A stretch of 64,000 bases of DNA from Plotosus lineatus (GCA_024760905.1 CM045733.1:66107501-66171500); one strand, 5' to 3'. Counted from the stretch's first letter, positions 22,597-34,699 are shown. Notes: generated by a model from the sequence alone, not told the origin. Made by a program: numbers and translations.

Positions 22597-22925
22597 TGCG
22601 TCATCCTAATTAGGGTCACGGGGAGGCTGGTGCCCATCACAGCCAACTCGGAGCGAGAGCAGAATACACCCTGGACAGCTCGCCAGGCCATCGCAGGGCG
22701 GAAACACGCCGACAGCTTTGCAGCCTCCTCTTGTTGAAAGTCAGCGATGGTTCTTTTACATGCCTCACACCATAGAAGGTGAGAGACATGGCCGGCCTTT
22801 GATAACCCAGTTAGCTGCACTGGGGGAGGGGGGGGCAGTGACAACCTTGTGGAGAGTGGGACTCGAATCCCCAACCTTTGGATCAGCGATCTGGTGCCTT
22901 ATACCACTAGCCCACCACTGCCACC
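22597..22925 (-). mobile_element. SINE-A copy, full length, reverse orientation
   Basis: Tail A is at 22600-22690 (ATCCTAATTAGGGTCACGGG) and body 1 at 22735-22820. Head 1 ends at 22922, with a B box GGGGATTCGAGTCCCAC on the minus strand at about 22857-22873. Together with the plus copy at 21783 it forms an inverted SINE pair about 450 bases apart. Confidence 0.9.
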
Positions 22926-23159
22926 GTCGACAAGAACTTTTTTTTTTTTTTTGTAAAATTCAACATCATATTTCTGGGATATCCTGCATAATTTCACCTT
23001 TTTTCCCCCCCACAAGTAATTTTTTTGTTGGATTTTTAATTATTTCTTGCATCTTTTATTCACACACACACAAAAATAAATAAATAAAAAGTAATCAAAC
23101 ACATTACAAATAATGCCTTTGTTTTGAAAAGAATGAGTAGGAGATAGTTTGTCATGGAT

Positions 23160-24245
23160 CTGTGTGTCTGGAGTGAGGAACAGAAGCAAGGATATAGAAC
23201 AGAAGACAGCTTTATTCGCAGCCCATATAGTTGTATTCATAACAAAATTGTCATGAACTCAGAGAATGAAATAAACCAAAATACCGCAGAAAACAAAGCT
23301 CGAGAGATTCAGAGGGACGATGACACGGAGAGGTACAAAACTCACAAGAGAATGTGTCAAGTTTGTTGACAACTCAGATAAATGCTTTTTGCTGTTTCAC
23401 AATTTGAGTGTGTTTATATTGTCCACTGATGAGCCACTAAACGTTTTGCATGTGTGGTTTGTGGTTGATGTGCCTGCTTTCTCTGCCAAACCATCTGGAA
23501 AGTGAATGCGATTTGTAGTTTGCTTGCCTCAAAAACCAGAAGCGCTGTGAGTGCAACTCAAGCAGCACTGAACATGAACACAGATAAGGAATGACTGTGA
23601 CAGTTTTCAAATTTATGAAGTAAAAGTAAAAATAAAAACAACGAAAAAGAGGAAACAACTAAAACATAAAAACAAAAAAAAAAAACAAAAAACCTGCTGT
23701 GTGCAGTGCTGGGTCATCAGTCTGTTGGCCTAAACATGATCAGAAGCACTGATCGACATGTACAACTTAAATTCTAGTATTTGCTCAAATAAATTGTATT
23801 GATTTATTCCCAACCATCTATTCTCTTCATTTTGTAGTATGCCATTTGGCTGCCCTGCTTGCAGTGTGTATGTGGATGTTACATTTTTTTTTTTTTTTTT
23901 GTCCAATCAGATTTCAGCTTCTATGTGCTGCCATGTCAATCTAGTCCACCTCGGGCCTCCTCTGATTAGATGGTCAGAGCTGAATGGTCTGTGGAGATCT
24001 GCATACAATTCATTTAAGTTAGAATTTCTAATGCCCACAATGACTGATGGAGGAGGATAAATTGACTTGGTGTCAGCCGTTCATGACAATCCGTTTTGAA
24101 GACGGACTTATTCAGAAAATGATTACAGTATTCATAAAAGCTAGACATTATAAGGAGAGGTCAAGGAAGTTGAGGTAAGGGTTAGCTTTTTTTTTGCATT
24201 CAGCTCAACACCAATTTTCATTAGATGAAACTGTAAGTTATGTAA
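23160..24245. other. Unassigned sequence, part possibly an old DNA transposon
   Basis: The part from about 23860 to 24060 (TTTCAGCTTCTATGTGCTGC, then CAATTCATTTAAGTTAGAAT) has the compositional look of a dispersed repeat. No second copy or terminal repeat is present here to prove it. No coding motif was seen. Poly-T lies at 23885-23900 and poly-A at 23676-23690. Confidence 0.3.
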
Positions 24246-24279
24246 TGCTCAATGTTACTAGCAGAATTATACAAAATTC

Positions 24280-24320
24280 TCTCTCTCTCTCTCTCACTCT
24301 CGCTCTCTCACTCGCTCTGC
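24280..24320. repeat. (CT)n microsatellite
   Basis: An imperfect CTCTCT tract with CACTCTCG interruptions. Confidence 0.85.
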
Positions 24321-24584
24321 AATGCCACACCTTGTCATATTTTGGTTTTGTATATTGTTGGAAGTTTGTATAATTATGCTGTGATTGTGATCGTATTAAG
24401 AGTTGGATTAAGTCCGTTGAGTCCCACTGAAAGATGATTTCACTGAAATGTACATATCAGGAAGCAGGAAAATGAGATCTCAAGGCCAGGGCTTAAAACC
24501 AGGATCATAATGTTGTGAGGAAGAAGTGATAGAAAGTTAGTGTAAATAGTTTCAGGTTCATTGCAAATGCAGAGATGATTCATT

Positions 24585-24888
24585 CATTTATTTCCTGAAC
24601 TGCTGAATCTTAATTAGGGTCACGGGAAGGCTGGCGCCCATCCCAGCCAACTCTGGGCGAGGGCAGAGTACACCCTGGACAGTTCGCCAGGCCATCGCAG
24701 GGCAGAAACATGCTATTCAGCTTCTCTTGTAAGTCTTGAAAGTCAGCAATGGTTCTTTTACAGCCTCACACCATCGACAGTGAGAGACATGTCTGACCTT
24801 TGAGAACCCAGTTTGCTGCACTGGGGGGACAGTGACAACCCACTGCTTGAACCGCCAACCTTAGGATCAGTTGCCCCTGCAGTGATGG
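24585..24888 (-). mobile_element. SINE-A copy abutting the RTE 3' end
   Basis: Tail A lies at 24590-24680, body 1 at 24740-24825, and a degraded head 1 at 24835-24885. The head meets the 3' end of RTE copy 2 within a few bases, so the RTE may have inserted at the SINE's 5' end. Confidence 0.8.
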
Positions 24889-26412
24889 TCGTCTTCTTCT
24901 TTTCCTTTCGGCTTTTCCCTTCAGGGGTCACCACAGCAAACCATCCGCCTCCATCTCACACTATCCTCTGTATCTTCTACTCTTACTCTAACTACCATCA
25001 TGTCCTCCTTCACCACATCCTTAAATCTTCTCTTTGGTCTTCCTCTTGACCTTCTGCCTGGTAGTTCCAACCTCAGCATCCTACTACCAATATACTCACT
25101 ATCCCTCCTCTGTACATGTCCAAACCATCTCAATCTAGCCTCTCTGACTTTGTCTCCAAAACCGCTAACATGTGCTGTCCCCCTGATGTATTCATTCCTG
25201 ATCCTATCCATTCTCGTTACTCCCAAAGAGAACCTCAACATTTTCATCTCTGCTACCTCCAGCTCTGACTCCTGTCTTTTCCCCAGGGCCACTGTTTCTA
25301 AACCATACAACATCGCTGCCCTCAACAGCGTCTTCTACACTTTTCCTTTCATTCTTGCCAATACCTTCCTATCACACATCACACCGGATACTTTTCTCCA
25401 ACCATTCCAATCTGCCTACACACACTTCCTCACTTCTTTTCCACACTCTCCATTGCTCTGGATTGTTGAGCCTAAGTACTTAAAATCCTCCACCTTCTTT
25501 ATGTCTGCTCCCTGTAAGCTCACTGTTCCTCTTGGGTCCTTGTCATTCACACACATGTATTCTGTCTTACTGAGGCTAACCTTCATTCCTCTCCTTTCCA
25601 GGGCATACCTCCACCACTCAAGATTTTTCTGCACTTGTGCTCTGCTCTCACTACAGATCACAATGTCATCTGCAAACATCATAGTCCATGGAGATTCTTG
25701 TCTAACCTCATCTGTCAGCCTGTCCATCACCATAGCAAACAAGAAAGGGCTCCGAGCTGACCCTTGATGCAGTCCCACCTCCACCTTGAACTCTTGTGTC
25801 ACACCGACAGCACACCTCACCACTGTCTTACATCTCTCATACATGTCCTGCAACACTCTAACATACTTATCTGCCACTCCAGACTTCCTCATGCAATACC
25901 ACAGTTCCTCTCTCGGCACCTTGTTATATGCTTTCTCCAGATCCACAAAGTCACAATGCAGCTCCTTCCGACTTTCTCTGTACTACTCTATTAACATCCT
26001 CAAAGCAAACACTGCATCTGTAGTGCTCTTTCTTTGCATGAAACCAAACTGTTGTTCACAAATGCCGACCTCTGCCGTTAGTCTAGCGTCAACTATTCTT
26101 TCACGAAACTTCATCATATGGCTCATCAACTTTATCTCTCTGTAGTTGCCACAACTCTGCATGTCTCCTTTGTTCTTAAAAATGGGCACAAGCGCATTTC
26201 TCCTCCATTCCTCTGGCATCCTCTCACTCGATCAAACCTTGTTGAATGTTCTTTTCAGAAAATCTACTGCTACCTCTCCTCGACACTTCCATACCATCAC
26301 CGGTATGTCATCAGGACCAACTGCCTTTCCACTCTTCATCCTCTTTAATGCCCTCCTCACTTCACCCTTACTAATCTTTGCTACTTCCTGGTCCTCAACA
26401 GTCACCTCTTCT
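24889..26412 (-). mobile_element. RTE LINE copy 2, 5'-truncated
   Basis: The minus-strand frames cover the RT fingers (KNKGDMQSCGNYREIKLMSH at about 26120-26180), AFALRMLIE (near 25995) and [16 protein letters not shown] (about 25900-25945). They continue with MFADDIVICSES (about 25675) and the C-terminal LRWFGHVQRRDSEYIG (about 25080-25130). The terminus at 24889 is GAAGAAGACG-like after tail B. The element stops at about 26412, where a Tigger-type MITE fragment begins, so the endonuclease is missing. Stops and frameshifts are scattered. Confidence 0.9.
25416..25946 (-). pseudogene. RTE reverse transcriptase core (copy 2)
   Basis: A 176-codon uninterrupted frame. It holds [16 protein letters not shown] (first RT palm aspartate), [19 protein letters not shown] and the intact FADDIVICSES catalytic pair, then SLSKTEYMC and EDFKYLGSTIQ. 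It compares closely with the same frames of copies 1 and 4, so the palm is the best conserved part of this family in the window. Confidence 0.85.
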
Positions 26413-26737
26413 ATTGAGCCTGAAGAGGAATTCTTATTAAAAAAGTCTTATTTCTTCAGAAGAGACATCCAACGTCAATACCTTTCCTATCACTTAACCA
26501 GAGAAGACGCACAGCGTTTGAGTGGCATCATCGAGCTTAACTGGTAATTAAAACACACTAAAAAATGCACATTGAAAACTTGTGCTCGAATGAGGAAAAG
26601 GGGGTTTTACCTCATCTCAACCAATCAGCAGCAAGGAGGATAGCCATTGACTGAAATTGAGTGACGTGACAGTTTTTCGGCTGTCCGTAAATATGCAAAC
26701 CGTGAGTGCAAAACCGCGAATAGACAAGGGCCTACTG
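26413..26737 (-). mobile_element. Tigger-type MITE fragment (CAGTAGGCCC family), right part
   Basis: The right end AGACAAGGGCCTACTG at 26722-26737 is followed by TA. It matches the ends of the elements at 39390-40579 and 45954-47239. Internal sequence (TCTTCAGAAGAGACATCCAA, CTCATCTCAACCAATCAGC) matches both. The opposite terminus is absent. It abuts the truncated 5' side of RTE copy 2. Confidence 0.8.
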
Positions 26738-26954
26738 TATATGCATTTTTACTAACAGTTTTTTTTTTTTTAGCACCTGCATATAAAACCTTAACAGTAG
26801 ATATTTAAAACAAAACTAACAAGCAAACAACAATCAAAAATCAAGCTCGAGTTTGCACGTCCACTTTTGATAGTCCTTTATTTCCATAATGTAATTTGCC
26901 AGCAAGTTCCTTTTCCTCTTCTTATTATTACATATTTTATATATTCCACATTAC

Positions 26955-27248
26955 CATATGAAGGCTAGGCCTTCAAACCCCACTGTCACCAAGTTTCAGT
27001 ACTGTTCCCCCAGTGCAGATTAACCAGGTTATCATAGGCTAGCCCTGTTCTCACTGCCTTTGGTGCATGTAAAAGGACCATTGCTGTTGTTCATAAAGTG
27101 TAAGCCATTTAGGTTGTCGTCAGTGTATTTCTGCTCAGCGATAGCCTGTACAATGTTTTTGGTGTACTCGGCTCTTGCCCAAAATCAGCCAGCATCCCCA
27201 CAACCTTAAATTAGTATTAAGCAATTTAGAAAATGAATGAATGGAATG
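26955..27248 (+). mobile_element. SINE-A copy, diverged
   Basis: A partial head 1 (GCCTTCAAACCCCACTGTCA) is followed by decayed body 1 (TTAACCAGGTTATCATAGGC) and tail A with AATTAGTATTAAGCAATTTA and AATGAATG. Divergence is clearly higher than in the 21783 copy, suggesting an older insertion. Confidence 0.75.
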
Positions 27249-27786
27249 TGATCCTATGAACTGTAGCTATTAATTTATGCCAACAATATACATTTTCCCC
27301 CCAACATGGTTTATTTGTATACTTGATCAATTTTCTTGAATTATTAAAAGAAAATAATAATAATAATAAATCCATTTTACACGTTTTTTTTTTTTTAATA
27401 GGAGACCTGAAATTGAATGTTTTGAAACAAATTATTGCGAAGTGTTAATGTTCACCTGCTCCAAGGATTTTGAAAGTTATCCAGTGAAGTCATTCATTCA
27501 ACAACAAACACTTAACTGGAACTTAAATTCTTCAACCTGTTAAAGAATAAAATGTAAAACCAACAAGGACACAACATGCAGCATTTTTTTCTAATATTTC
27601 ACGTGGGAAAATGAAGGCCATTTCAACAGAACAGCAGCCACTGGCCTGAATAGAGTTGCATTTTTAAAAGAATATACAAACAAAGCGTATAGCTAGATAT
27701 CTTATGTTGCATGTGTACAACTCTTATGCAACGTTAATAACTTTATCATGAGGCTTAAATTTCAAAACTGATTTAATAAAAGAACA

Positions 27787-27860
<74 letters not shown>

Positions 27861-28317
27861 TTTTTTTTTTTTTTTTTCTTTCTTAGACCTACTGTATATT
27901 TAAGTTTAAAATTAAAGTAACAATTAAATCATAATGATACCTACAATGTGAACAGCTCTCTGTTAACAAGCCGACTCTCTTCTAAAAATCAATTTATAAC
28001 CAGTACCCCACCTTTTACCAAAACTCGACTAGGATTTTGTCCATTTCAGCTCTGACTGCAGTGGATAATTGGTATAGGTAATGGTTGAATGGATGGATGA
28101 TGACAATACAATATACAATTACCATAAGGGAAATATGTACCTGGATTGAATTATGGGGAAATTACGACACGATGCAATCTCTATAAGTCCCACTTTCTCA
28201 TGTTCAACTCAATTTTTTTGTTTTTATTTATTTATTTATTTATTTTTTTTTTTTTGGGGGGGGTGTGATTTGATTGTAGTGCATATCATATTTAATTTTT
28301 AAATATTACATATCAAT
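27249..28317. other. AT-rich DNA with a long (AT)n array and poly-T
   Basis: The (AT)n array occupies 27789-27860 (about 36 units), followed directly by a T-run to 27880. A TTTA array plus T- and G-runs lies at 28221-28263. No gene was recognised. Confidence 0.6.
27789..27860. repeat. (AT)n microsatellite
   Basis: About 36 AT units followed by poly-T. Confidence 0.95.
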
Positions 28318-28655
28318 CAAGCATAATCATTAGCATGTCTGCCTCATAACAAAGTCCCAGATTCAAGTCTTGGGAACAGGCATTTCTGTATAGAGCTCAC
28401 ATGTTCTCCCCAAGTTTGTGTGGGTTTCCTCCAAGTCCTCCAATTTCCTCCCACAGTTCAAAAGACAAGCACATTAGGCGAACTGGCATTTTCAAATTGT
28501 TCTTAGTGAGGTGAGTGTGAACGGCTGTGTTTGTCTTGGCCCTCTAATGGTTTGGCGAGTTGTTCAGGGTGTACCTTGTCTTTGTCCAATGTTGGCTGAT
28601 ATCCATCTACCCAATGACTCTAAGTGGATTAAGCAGTTTAGCAAATAAGTGAGGA
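28318..28655 (+). mobile_element. SINE-C copy, diverged
   Basis: The head holds GCATAATCATTAGCATGTCT (about 28320) and AGATTCAAGTCTTGGG as a degraded B box. Body 2 follows (TTTCTGTATAGAGCTCAC, CTCCCCAAGTTTGTGTGGG), then a tail A remnant with TAAGCAGTTTAGCAAATAAG. Confidence 0.75.
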
Positions 28656-29867
28656 CATGAAAGAAGTATCAGGCCAACACAAACAATTCTTCTGGAATGT
28701 ATAATTTACAACAAAACATTATATGACATTATATATAACATTAAAGCAAAAAGTTATTGATTTACTTATAGTTTTAAAATCAGGATTTTTTTGGAATTGA
28801 AACACATGTAACAGCTTCAGATGCAGGTGGCCTTTTCTGAGAGAACTTCATCAGACTTCATGGTGGATGTCTGAGTGTCTGTAAAGGAGTAATTCATGAA
28901 TCCCCAGTGTTGTTCAATGATCGTACTGTATATAAAATCAATTGGGCAAATTGGGGAGGTGCCAACCCAGTCACTGTAAGTCAACATGCAAAGTTGTAAT
29001 TCTAGTTACTGGCTTATTTCCATCAAGAATCCCCTTAAACGAGCTGAACTATTCCAGTCCAAGGTCTGTTAAAATAGTTAAATTTATACACTTGTACTCA
29101 ATTTGCATCTCTGAATATTGAGGCCGAAGCTTCAGAGCGAGTCTCTGTTTGTCTGAGAGACTTGAAGTTTGAAGGAAATATTTATAGGTAGGGGAGGCGA
29201 TGGTCGTGGTGATTGGACGGAACACAAGAGGTGCTAGTGGATAAGACATTTTCTTATGAAGGGTTGTAAAAGCATGACTACATTAAAATGATTATGGTTC
29301 TTCTAAAAATGCACACATCCTGCAAATTGCTCAAACACTATATCAGGTGCATACAGAAGCCTCCTTGAAGTTGTCCGCAGTAAAAGTTAATGAAGCACAA
29401 CCAAAGGCCCTTCAAGGGCCTTAAATTAGTCCAGTCAAGTGGAAAATATTTGATTGATATTTTATTGCGGGGAATAAGTTAGTCGGCACTAAGAGGCACC
29501 TTGTCAATATTTTTAGGGGCTGACTAGCAGCAGTTGAAAATCTGGGTACTAAGAATAATGTCTATATTCAGGATACATGCAAACTATATCTTAAAAAAAT
29601 AATTAAAAAAAAACAAAGGGAGAGGGAATCCATAATACACTTGAACTGCTATTGTCCCATCTCTCATTTAGGCAAAGGCAAATGAAAAGCAAAAAAAAAA
29701 AAAAAAACATAGTCCACTTTTTGTACAATTGTGGTACCTTCAAATCTGGTTATCTTTTTGGACATTCTAATTACTCGAAAGAGTGACACCCACATGCATA
29801 ATCAACCAAGAATTAACAAGGTCTATCTGCCATTGGCAGATGGACCTTGTTAAATTTTGGTTGATGA

Positions 29868-29917
<50 letters not shown>

Positions 29918-30445
29918 TGCCCTTATAATTGACCAATAGACTGATATTTAAACAATAGAGTCATAAACATGCATTTAACCTTAGGCTGTCCTAATATTCC
30001 ATCCTTAATTATAGGGCAGCAGTGGACTATATGAAAAAAATATATAAACAGATATTTTAACCTCACAGGGATGCAAGATCAAATAATCTTATCAGCGCTA
30101 CATTAGAAAAATAACATAAAAGTTGAAACTGACATCCCACCAATTATTAGGTTTTCAACCCAATTAAGAATGAAAGAAAGAATCACCTCGATAATAAGCA
30201 GTAGACTTTTTCAAAACGTGAATCATTTTTATGTGCATAACAAGGTTGTAAAACTGTTATTTTAAACAAATTACTTTATAGAAATTGCCATAACAGCAAA
30301 ATAAGTACAAATAAATAAATGCACTTTCTGCTGGAAGTGTATTCATGCTTCTGAAGATGGTACTGTTTATTTATGGATGATTTGCATTATGCATGTACAA
30401 ATAAATTCACACCTATACTGTTTGAACTCACATCTCATTCTCTTG
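28656..30445. other. Unassigned sequence with a perfect-loop palindrome and (AC)n
   Basis: No transposon or coding domain was recognised. A near-perfect 63-bp palindrome lies at 29802-29864, and a (TC)n-(AC)n array follows at 29870-29916. A 19-bp palindrome AAGGCCCTTCAAGGGCCTT occurs near 29404. A-runs lie at 29610 and 29690. Confidence 0.5.
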
Positions 30446-30467
30446 GTTTAAATGTCTCTAAAGGATA

Positions 30468-30469
<2 letters not shown>

Positions 30470-30548
<79 letters not shown>

Positions 30549-30653
30549 ATATATATATGTGTGCATATATATATATATGTATTGTCTGTCTTCCTTTCGG
30601 CTTTTTCCCCCTTACTCGGGAGTCGCCACAGCGAATCATTTTGAATCATCATA

Positions 30654-30715
<62 letters not shown>

Positions 30716-30754
30716 GTGTGTGTGTGTGTATATATATATATGTGTGTGTGTGTG

Positions 30755-30800
<46 letters not shown>
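30470..30800. repeat. (AT)n/(GT)n arrays enclosing a SINE-B tail fragment
   Basis: (AT)n runs fill 30470-30535, 30658-30713 and 30764-30791, with GT interruptions. Between them, 30582-30640 is tail B in reverse (TTCCTTTCGGCTTTTTCCCC, GTCGCCACAGCGAATCATTT). The insert is about 60 bases, so it is a severely 5'-truncated SINE-B or RTE copy that landed in a microsatellite, or the AT tracts expanded from its ends. Confidence 0.85.
30580..30642 (-). mobile_element. Truncated tail B insertion
   Basis: Its 3' end on the minus strand is followed by ACAGACA, the same terminal repeat as the full SINE-B at 11528-11887. This favours SINE-B over the RTE LINE, whose terminus is GAA-rich. Confidence 0.75.
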
Positions 30801-30801
<1 letters not shown>

Positions 30802-31159
30802 ATATACGTAATACCATCATACATAGTTGACAGATGAACACTGTATATTTCTTTACACTGTATATCATAAAACAATTCCAATATACAGTGATACCTCTGC
30901 TCACGAACATAATTGGTTCCCAGAAAGTGTGTGTGAGGCGAAAAGTTCGTCTTCCGAACATTTATTTCCCATAAGAAACCATTAAAATGAGAATAATCTG
31001 TTCCCAGGTCCCCATAAAACATAATTTCCTACTAAATAAGCCTTAAAACTGCACAAAAATATACTATATTATAGATATATAATATAGATGTAATACAGTT
31101 CTGTGTAGAAAGTAACAATGCTCATGGTCTCAAAACCTTGCACTTCATTTTTAGTTGTA

Positions 31160-31830
31160 GTCATTCAGTGTTTTTTTTTTTTATTTTGACATCAGCTGGA
31201 TGAAAATTTGGACCACTTTTCCATGCAACAATTCCTTCAAATGCAACATGTTTGGTTTTCTTTATGCACTGACCTTTTAAACCTTTATTTCAGTCAAGAT
31301 TAAAGTTGAGCATTAACTTGGCCATAACCAGTTTAAATTTTTTTTTGAGCCATTCCTTGGTGCATTTGCTGGTGCATTCAGGATCATTATCCTGTTCAAA
31401 GGTCCACCTCAGGATCAAATTTAACTTTTGGAGATATCACCTCACATTATCTTCAAGTGCTCTTTGATATGTTGCAGTATTCATAGTTCAAGCAATGAGT
31501 ACAAGCTGTCCAGTTCCTGAGGCAATGAAGCAACCCCAAACTAAAACATTTCTCCAGCCATACTTCACAGTTGATATAAAGATATTCTTTGCTTGCAGAG
31601 CGTTGGGGAAACGCTGGGAAATGTTTTTTTCTTTCATGCTGTTTTTGAATAGTAAATGCTTACTCCTGGCATGTCTCCCATAAAGATCAATTTTGTTCAA
31701 TCTCTTTCTAATTGTAGGCATGTGCAGTTCCACACTTTTATTAAATTGACTAATGTGATGGGCCCTCTGTGACGTGCCAAAGTCCATTTTCCATTTGCAG
31801 AGCTGTTGCTCATTGGATATGTCCAATGCC
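31160..31830 (-). pseudogene. Tc1/mariner transposase relic
   Basis: The minus frame 31488-31826 reads TIRKRLNKIDLYGRHARSK, then NISQRFPNALQAKN and VLVWGCFIASGTGQL. These are the DNA-binding and catalytic-core landmarks of Tc1 transposases (RRL.K..LYGR and V.VWGCFS..G.G.L). A further frame left of 31480 gives WTFEQDNDPECTSKCTKEWL at about 31340-31400, including the D of the DDE triad in QDND. The WSDE segment carrying the first or second acid of the core is not readable, and frames shift, so it is inactive. The element's terminal repeats were not found. Confidence 0.8.
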
Positions 31831-31884
31831 TACAATCTTTTCAATATGAAATAATTAATTGCAGTAGGCTACTCATTAAATCAG

Positions 31885-32175
31885 TAATTTGCTGAATTGC
31901 TCAATCTAGCCAGAGTTGGGGAGAGGCTGGAGCCTATCTCAACTTACCTTTGGTGAGGGAGGGGTACACCCTGAATAGCTTGCCAGTCCATTGCTGAGCC
32001 AACACACACGCGCACACACACACACACCTACCTATTCACACTCATGTCCAGTGGCAATTGTGAACAGCCAACTAGCCTAATGTGCATCTTTGGTTGTGGG
32101 AGTAAACCCAGAGGAAACCCTCGCAACACTCTACACAAAACTGCCTTCACTAACCACCATGCCACTGTATCGCCT
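31885..32175 (-). mobile_element. SINE-C copy, reverse orientation
   Basis: Tail A in reverse (GCTGAATTGCTCAATCTAGC, GAGGGGTACACCCTGAATAG) is followed by an AC-rich stretch near 32004. Body 2 (GGCAATTGTGAACAGCCAAC) comes next, and the head region ends at CACCATGCCACTGTATCGCC. Confidence 0.8.
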
Positions 32176-32229
32176 GTAGTCATACAATGTAAGGTTAATT
32201 AGATCCCATATGTAATTGGAATAATTTCA

Positions 32230-32600
32230 TCCATCCACTCATTATCAGAATCGCTCATTAGAATAACTTATAGCTTGCAATCAAGATCACAGGAAAAAAA
32301 AAATAGAGACTTCAGATGAGAGTTACCACTATGCCCTGGGCAGATTGCCAAGTTACAACAGGGTTATCGCAGATGGGGGAAAAACTATTCACACTCACAT
32401 TTACACTTGGAATGTAGAGTAGCCAGTAGACCTGATTTGCATGTCTTTGAAGTATGGGACAAAACCATGATCCCCAGAGGAAACTCATATAGGCATGGGA
32501 AGAAAATGCAAACTCCACACAAAGTCTGTGGTCACCCATGAGTTTCCAACCCAAAATCTTCTCGCTTTAGTCGATAGTGCTAACTTCTGCACCACATGCC
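32230..32600 (-). mobile_element. Second, diverged SINE-C copy
   Basis: It runs in the same orientation and right after the copy at 31885-32175. Recognisable parts are the tail start (TCATTATCAGAATCGCTCAT), body 2 (GGAAACTCATATAGGCATGG, ATGCAAACTCCACACAAAGT) and a head relic ending near CTTCTGCACCACATGCC. The two copies are nearly tandem. Confidence 0.65.
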
Positions 32601-32636
32601 AGAGCTCTTTGATCTGCTGTCCAACACTGATTGCAG

Positions 32637-32728
32637 GATACAGCACCTTCGTTGTGTTGATGGAGACCAGACTATCCAACACTGAGACAGTATTTGAATG
32701 GAGCATGACGCTGATTTTGACTGGAATT
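32637..32728 (+). other. Weak candidate exon
   Basis: A 92-base segment is framed by an AG after a pyrimidine-poor TGATTGCAG at 32636 and by GTAAGA at 32729-32734. In one frame it reads YSTFVVLMETRLSNTETVFE and then WSMTLILTGI with no stop. I do not recognise the protein. Open frames of this length and GT/AG pairs are common by chance, and the flanks are SINEs, so confidence is low. Confidence 0.12.
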
Positions 32729-33344
32729 GTAAGAATGAATCTGGCTGATGGTACCCTACAGCAGGTCAACTTCACTTGGCAGTCATGATAATATAACAGT
32801 GCGCATGCTCTAGCAAACTTCTGCTGGATTGTACTCCGGAGTTTCACTCAGGACAAATCAGTATTTTGTTTAATTTCTCATATTATGTCACATATTCTTG
32901 TACCAAGTTGCAAGCTGTAAATAGCACAAGTAACAGGAAATTTCATTAAAGTGAAAATATTTGATTATGGTGGAACATAATTAGATGTTCTTAAACGATG
33001 AACTGGTCAACATCAACAGTGGGATTGCCATCTAATACAATATCAGTCAGGGAATGATCAAATAAGAGCTGACACTCATTACACAATGTTGCCTCTGATT
33101 GTTAGCAGCCATATTGATAAAGGTCACACAAACAACCAGCATATTAATGTAAGTAGGCCTGTCCGCTGAATGCAAGGACATGCTACGCTCAATTAAAGAC
33201 AGAATAGCTTGGTGTCCTTTAAGAAGTAGTTATGCAGTTTGTTTCCAGCTCAGAGAACATCGTGTGATTGAAGCAGTTTAATTAGTTGGCAAATTTCAGA
33301 ATCCACCAAAATTATACATTGCTGGTAAAGGTAAATTTGTTCAG

Positions 33345-33600
33345 TTTATCATTTCTGCAACCACTTAATCCTAATTAGAGTCCCGAGGAGATTGGCGCCC
33401 ATCTCAGCTGACTGTGGGTGAGAGCAGGGTACACCCTGGACAGCTTGCCAGGCCATTTCAGGGCCAACACTCACACAACCGTTCACACTCAGACCTTGGG
33501 ACAATTTGGAACAGCCTATTCTGTATGTTTTTGGACTGTGGGAGGAAACCCATACAAGCAATTGGAGAACATGCAATGGCTCCATGCTGCCCCACTGTAT
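33345..33600 (-). mobile_element. SINE-C copy, reverse orientation
   Basis: Tail A in reverse (CACTTAATCCTAATTAGAGT, GTACACCCTGGACAGC) is followed by body 2 (CACTCACACAACCGTTCACA, GGACTGTGGGAGGAAACCC). It ends at TGCCCCACTGTATTGC without a clear B box. Confidence 0.8.
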
Positions 33601-34110
33601 TGCTTTTCTTAATTAATAAATATATTAATTATTTTGTTTTTGTTGTTGAGGTCAGGTAGATAAGTTCAAATAGCAAATAAAAAATAGCTTACAGTATCAG
33701 CAATAGCATGAGTCAGCTGTGTGTGGAGAGGGATCAGGTAGATCCGCCACAGAACACATTATGAGTCTCACACCGCCCGAATCACTGCCAGTCTATCAAG
33801 GTGTGTTCTTTGTGAATTTGTGGAAAAGCCAATGAGCTGATAGAAATAGCCAAGGTCAAGCTCTAGCATGAAATAGTGCCAATGTGTGTTCATGTAAATG
33901 TGTCTCATGTACTAGGAGTGGAAGTAGATGTAAAATGATTATATATGCTAAAAAATACTATAGATTAAACATTTCACAGTGGTGTGACCCACATTAATGC
34001 TTCAAGAATATTGCATCCACTCATTAAAAAAAAAAAAAAAAAAACAAAAAAAAAAAACACACGCTTGCTGTATCACACACAATAAAAGACTCATCTAGTA
34101 GACTGGGCGT
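33601..34110. other. Unassigned AT-rich sequence
   Basis: Poly-A with single C interruptions at 34026-34058. No element was recognised. Confidence 0.4.
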
Positions 34111-34699
34111 ATTTTTCTTCTTTCAGCTGATCAAGTTTGGGGTTACCACAGTGACAAACCATCCTTCTCCATCATGGTCTTCCCTCAGTTACTTGTGTGC
34201 CCTTCCTTACCACACACATAAATCTAAACTGGAAGCTTCTTCTTCTCTACCTCCCAGTCAGTTTTATCTTTAGATTCTTCCACCAATGAGTCATCTCCTT
34301 TCTGCACATGCCCAGAGCATCTAAATCTGCTGCTTCTCATGTTATCCTCCCAAAAGTTTTACCTGTGCTGTGCCTCTAACATATTCACTGCTAACTCTGT
34401 TAATTCTAACTCTTCAGGGTGTACCCCGACTATACAGTCAGATCAGATTAGCTCCAGCCTCTATATTACCCTAGTGCAGTGCTTCACAATTATTTTCTGT
34501 GGCGCCCCCTCTAGGAACCCCCCCCCCCCCCCCCGTGAGCGATTTTAAATAGAATAATTTGTCTATAAAATTATTAGTAACACTCTGCATAACATTGTAT
34601 ATTTATTAACCTTAAAAATAAAAAAAAAAATAAATATAGTTCAACTTACAATAAAATATTTGTAATCTGTAACCCTCATATTTTATTGTGTACTTCTGT

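Noticed and set aside
25000..25767. 255-codon plus-strand open frame
   Set aside because: It is the antisense of RTE copy 2. The plus-strand product has no domain, and the minus strand carries the RT motifs.
30373..31022. Several overlapping open frames rich in Tyr-Ile or Thr-His
   Set aside because: They are translations of (AT)n, (GT)n and (AC)n microsatellites.
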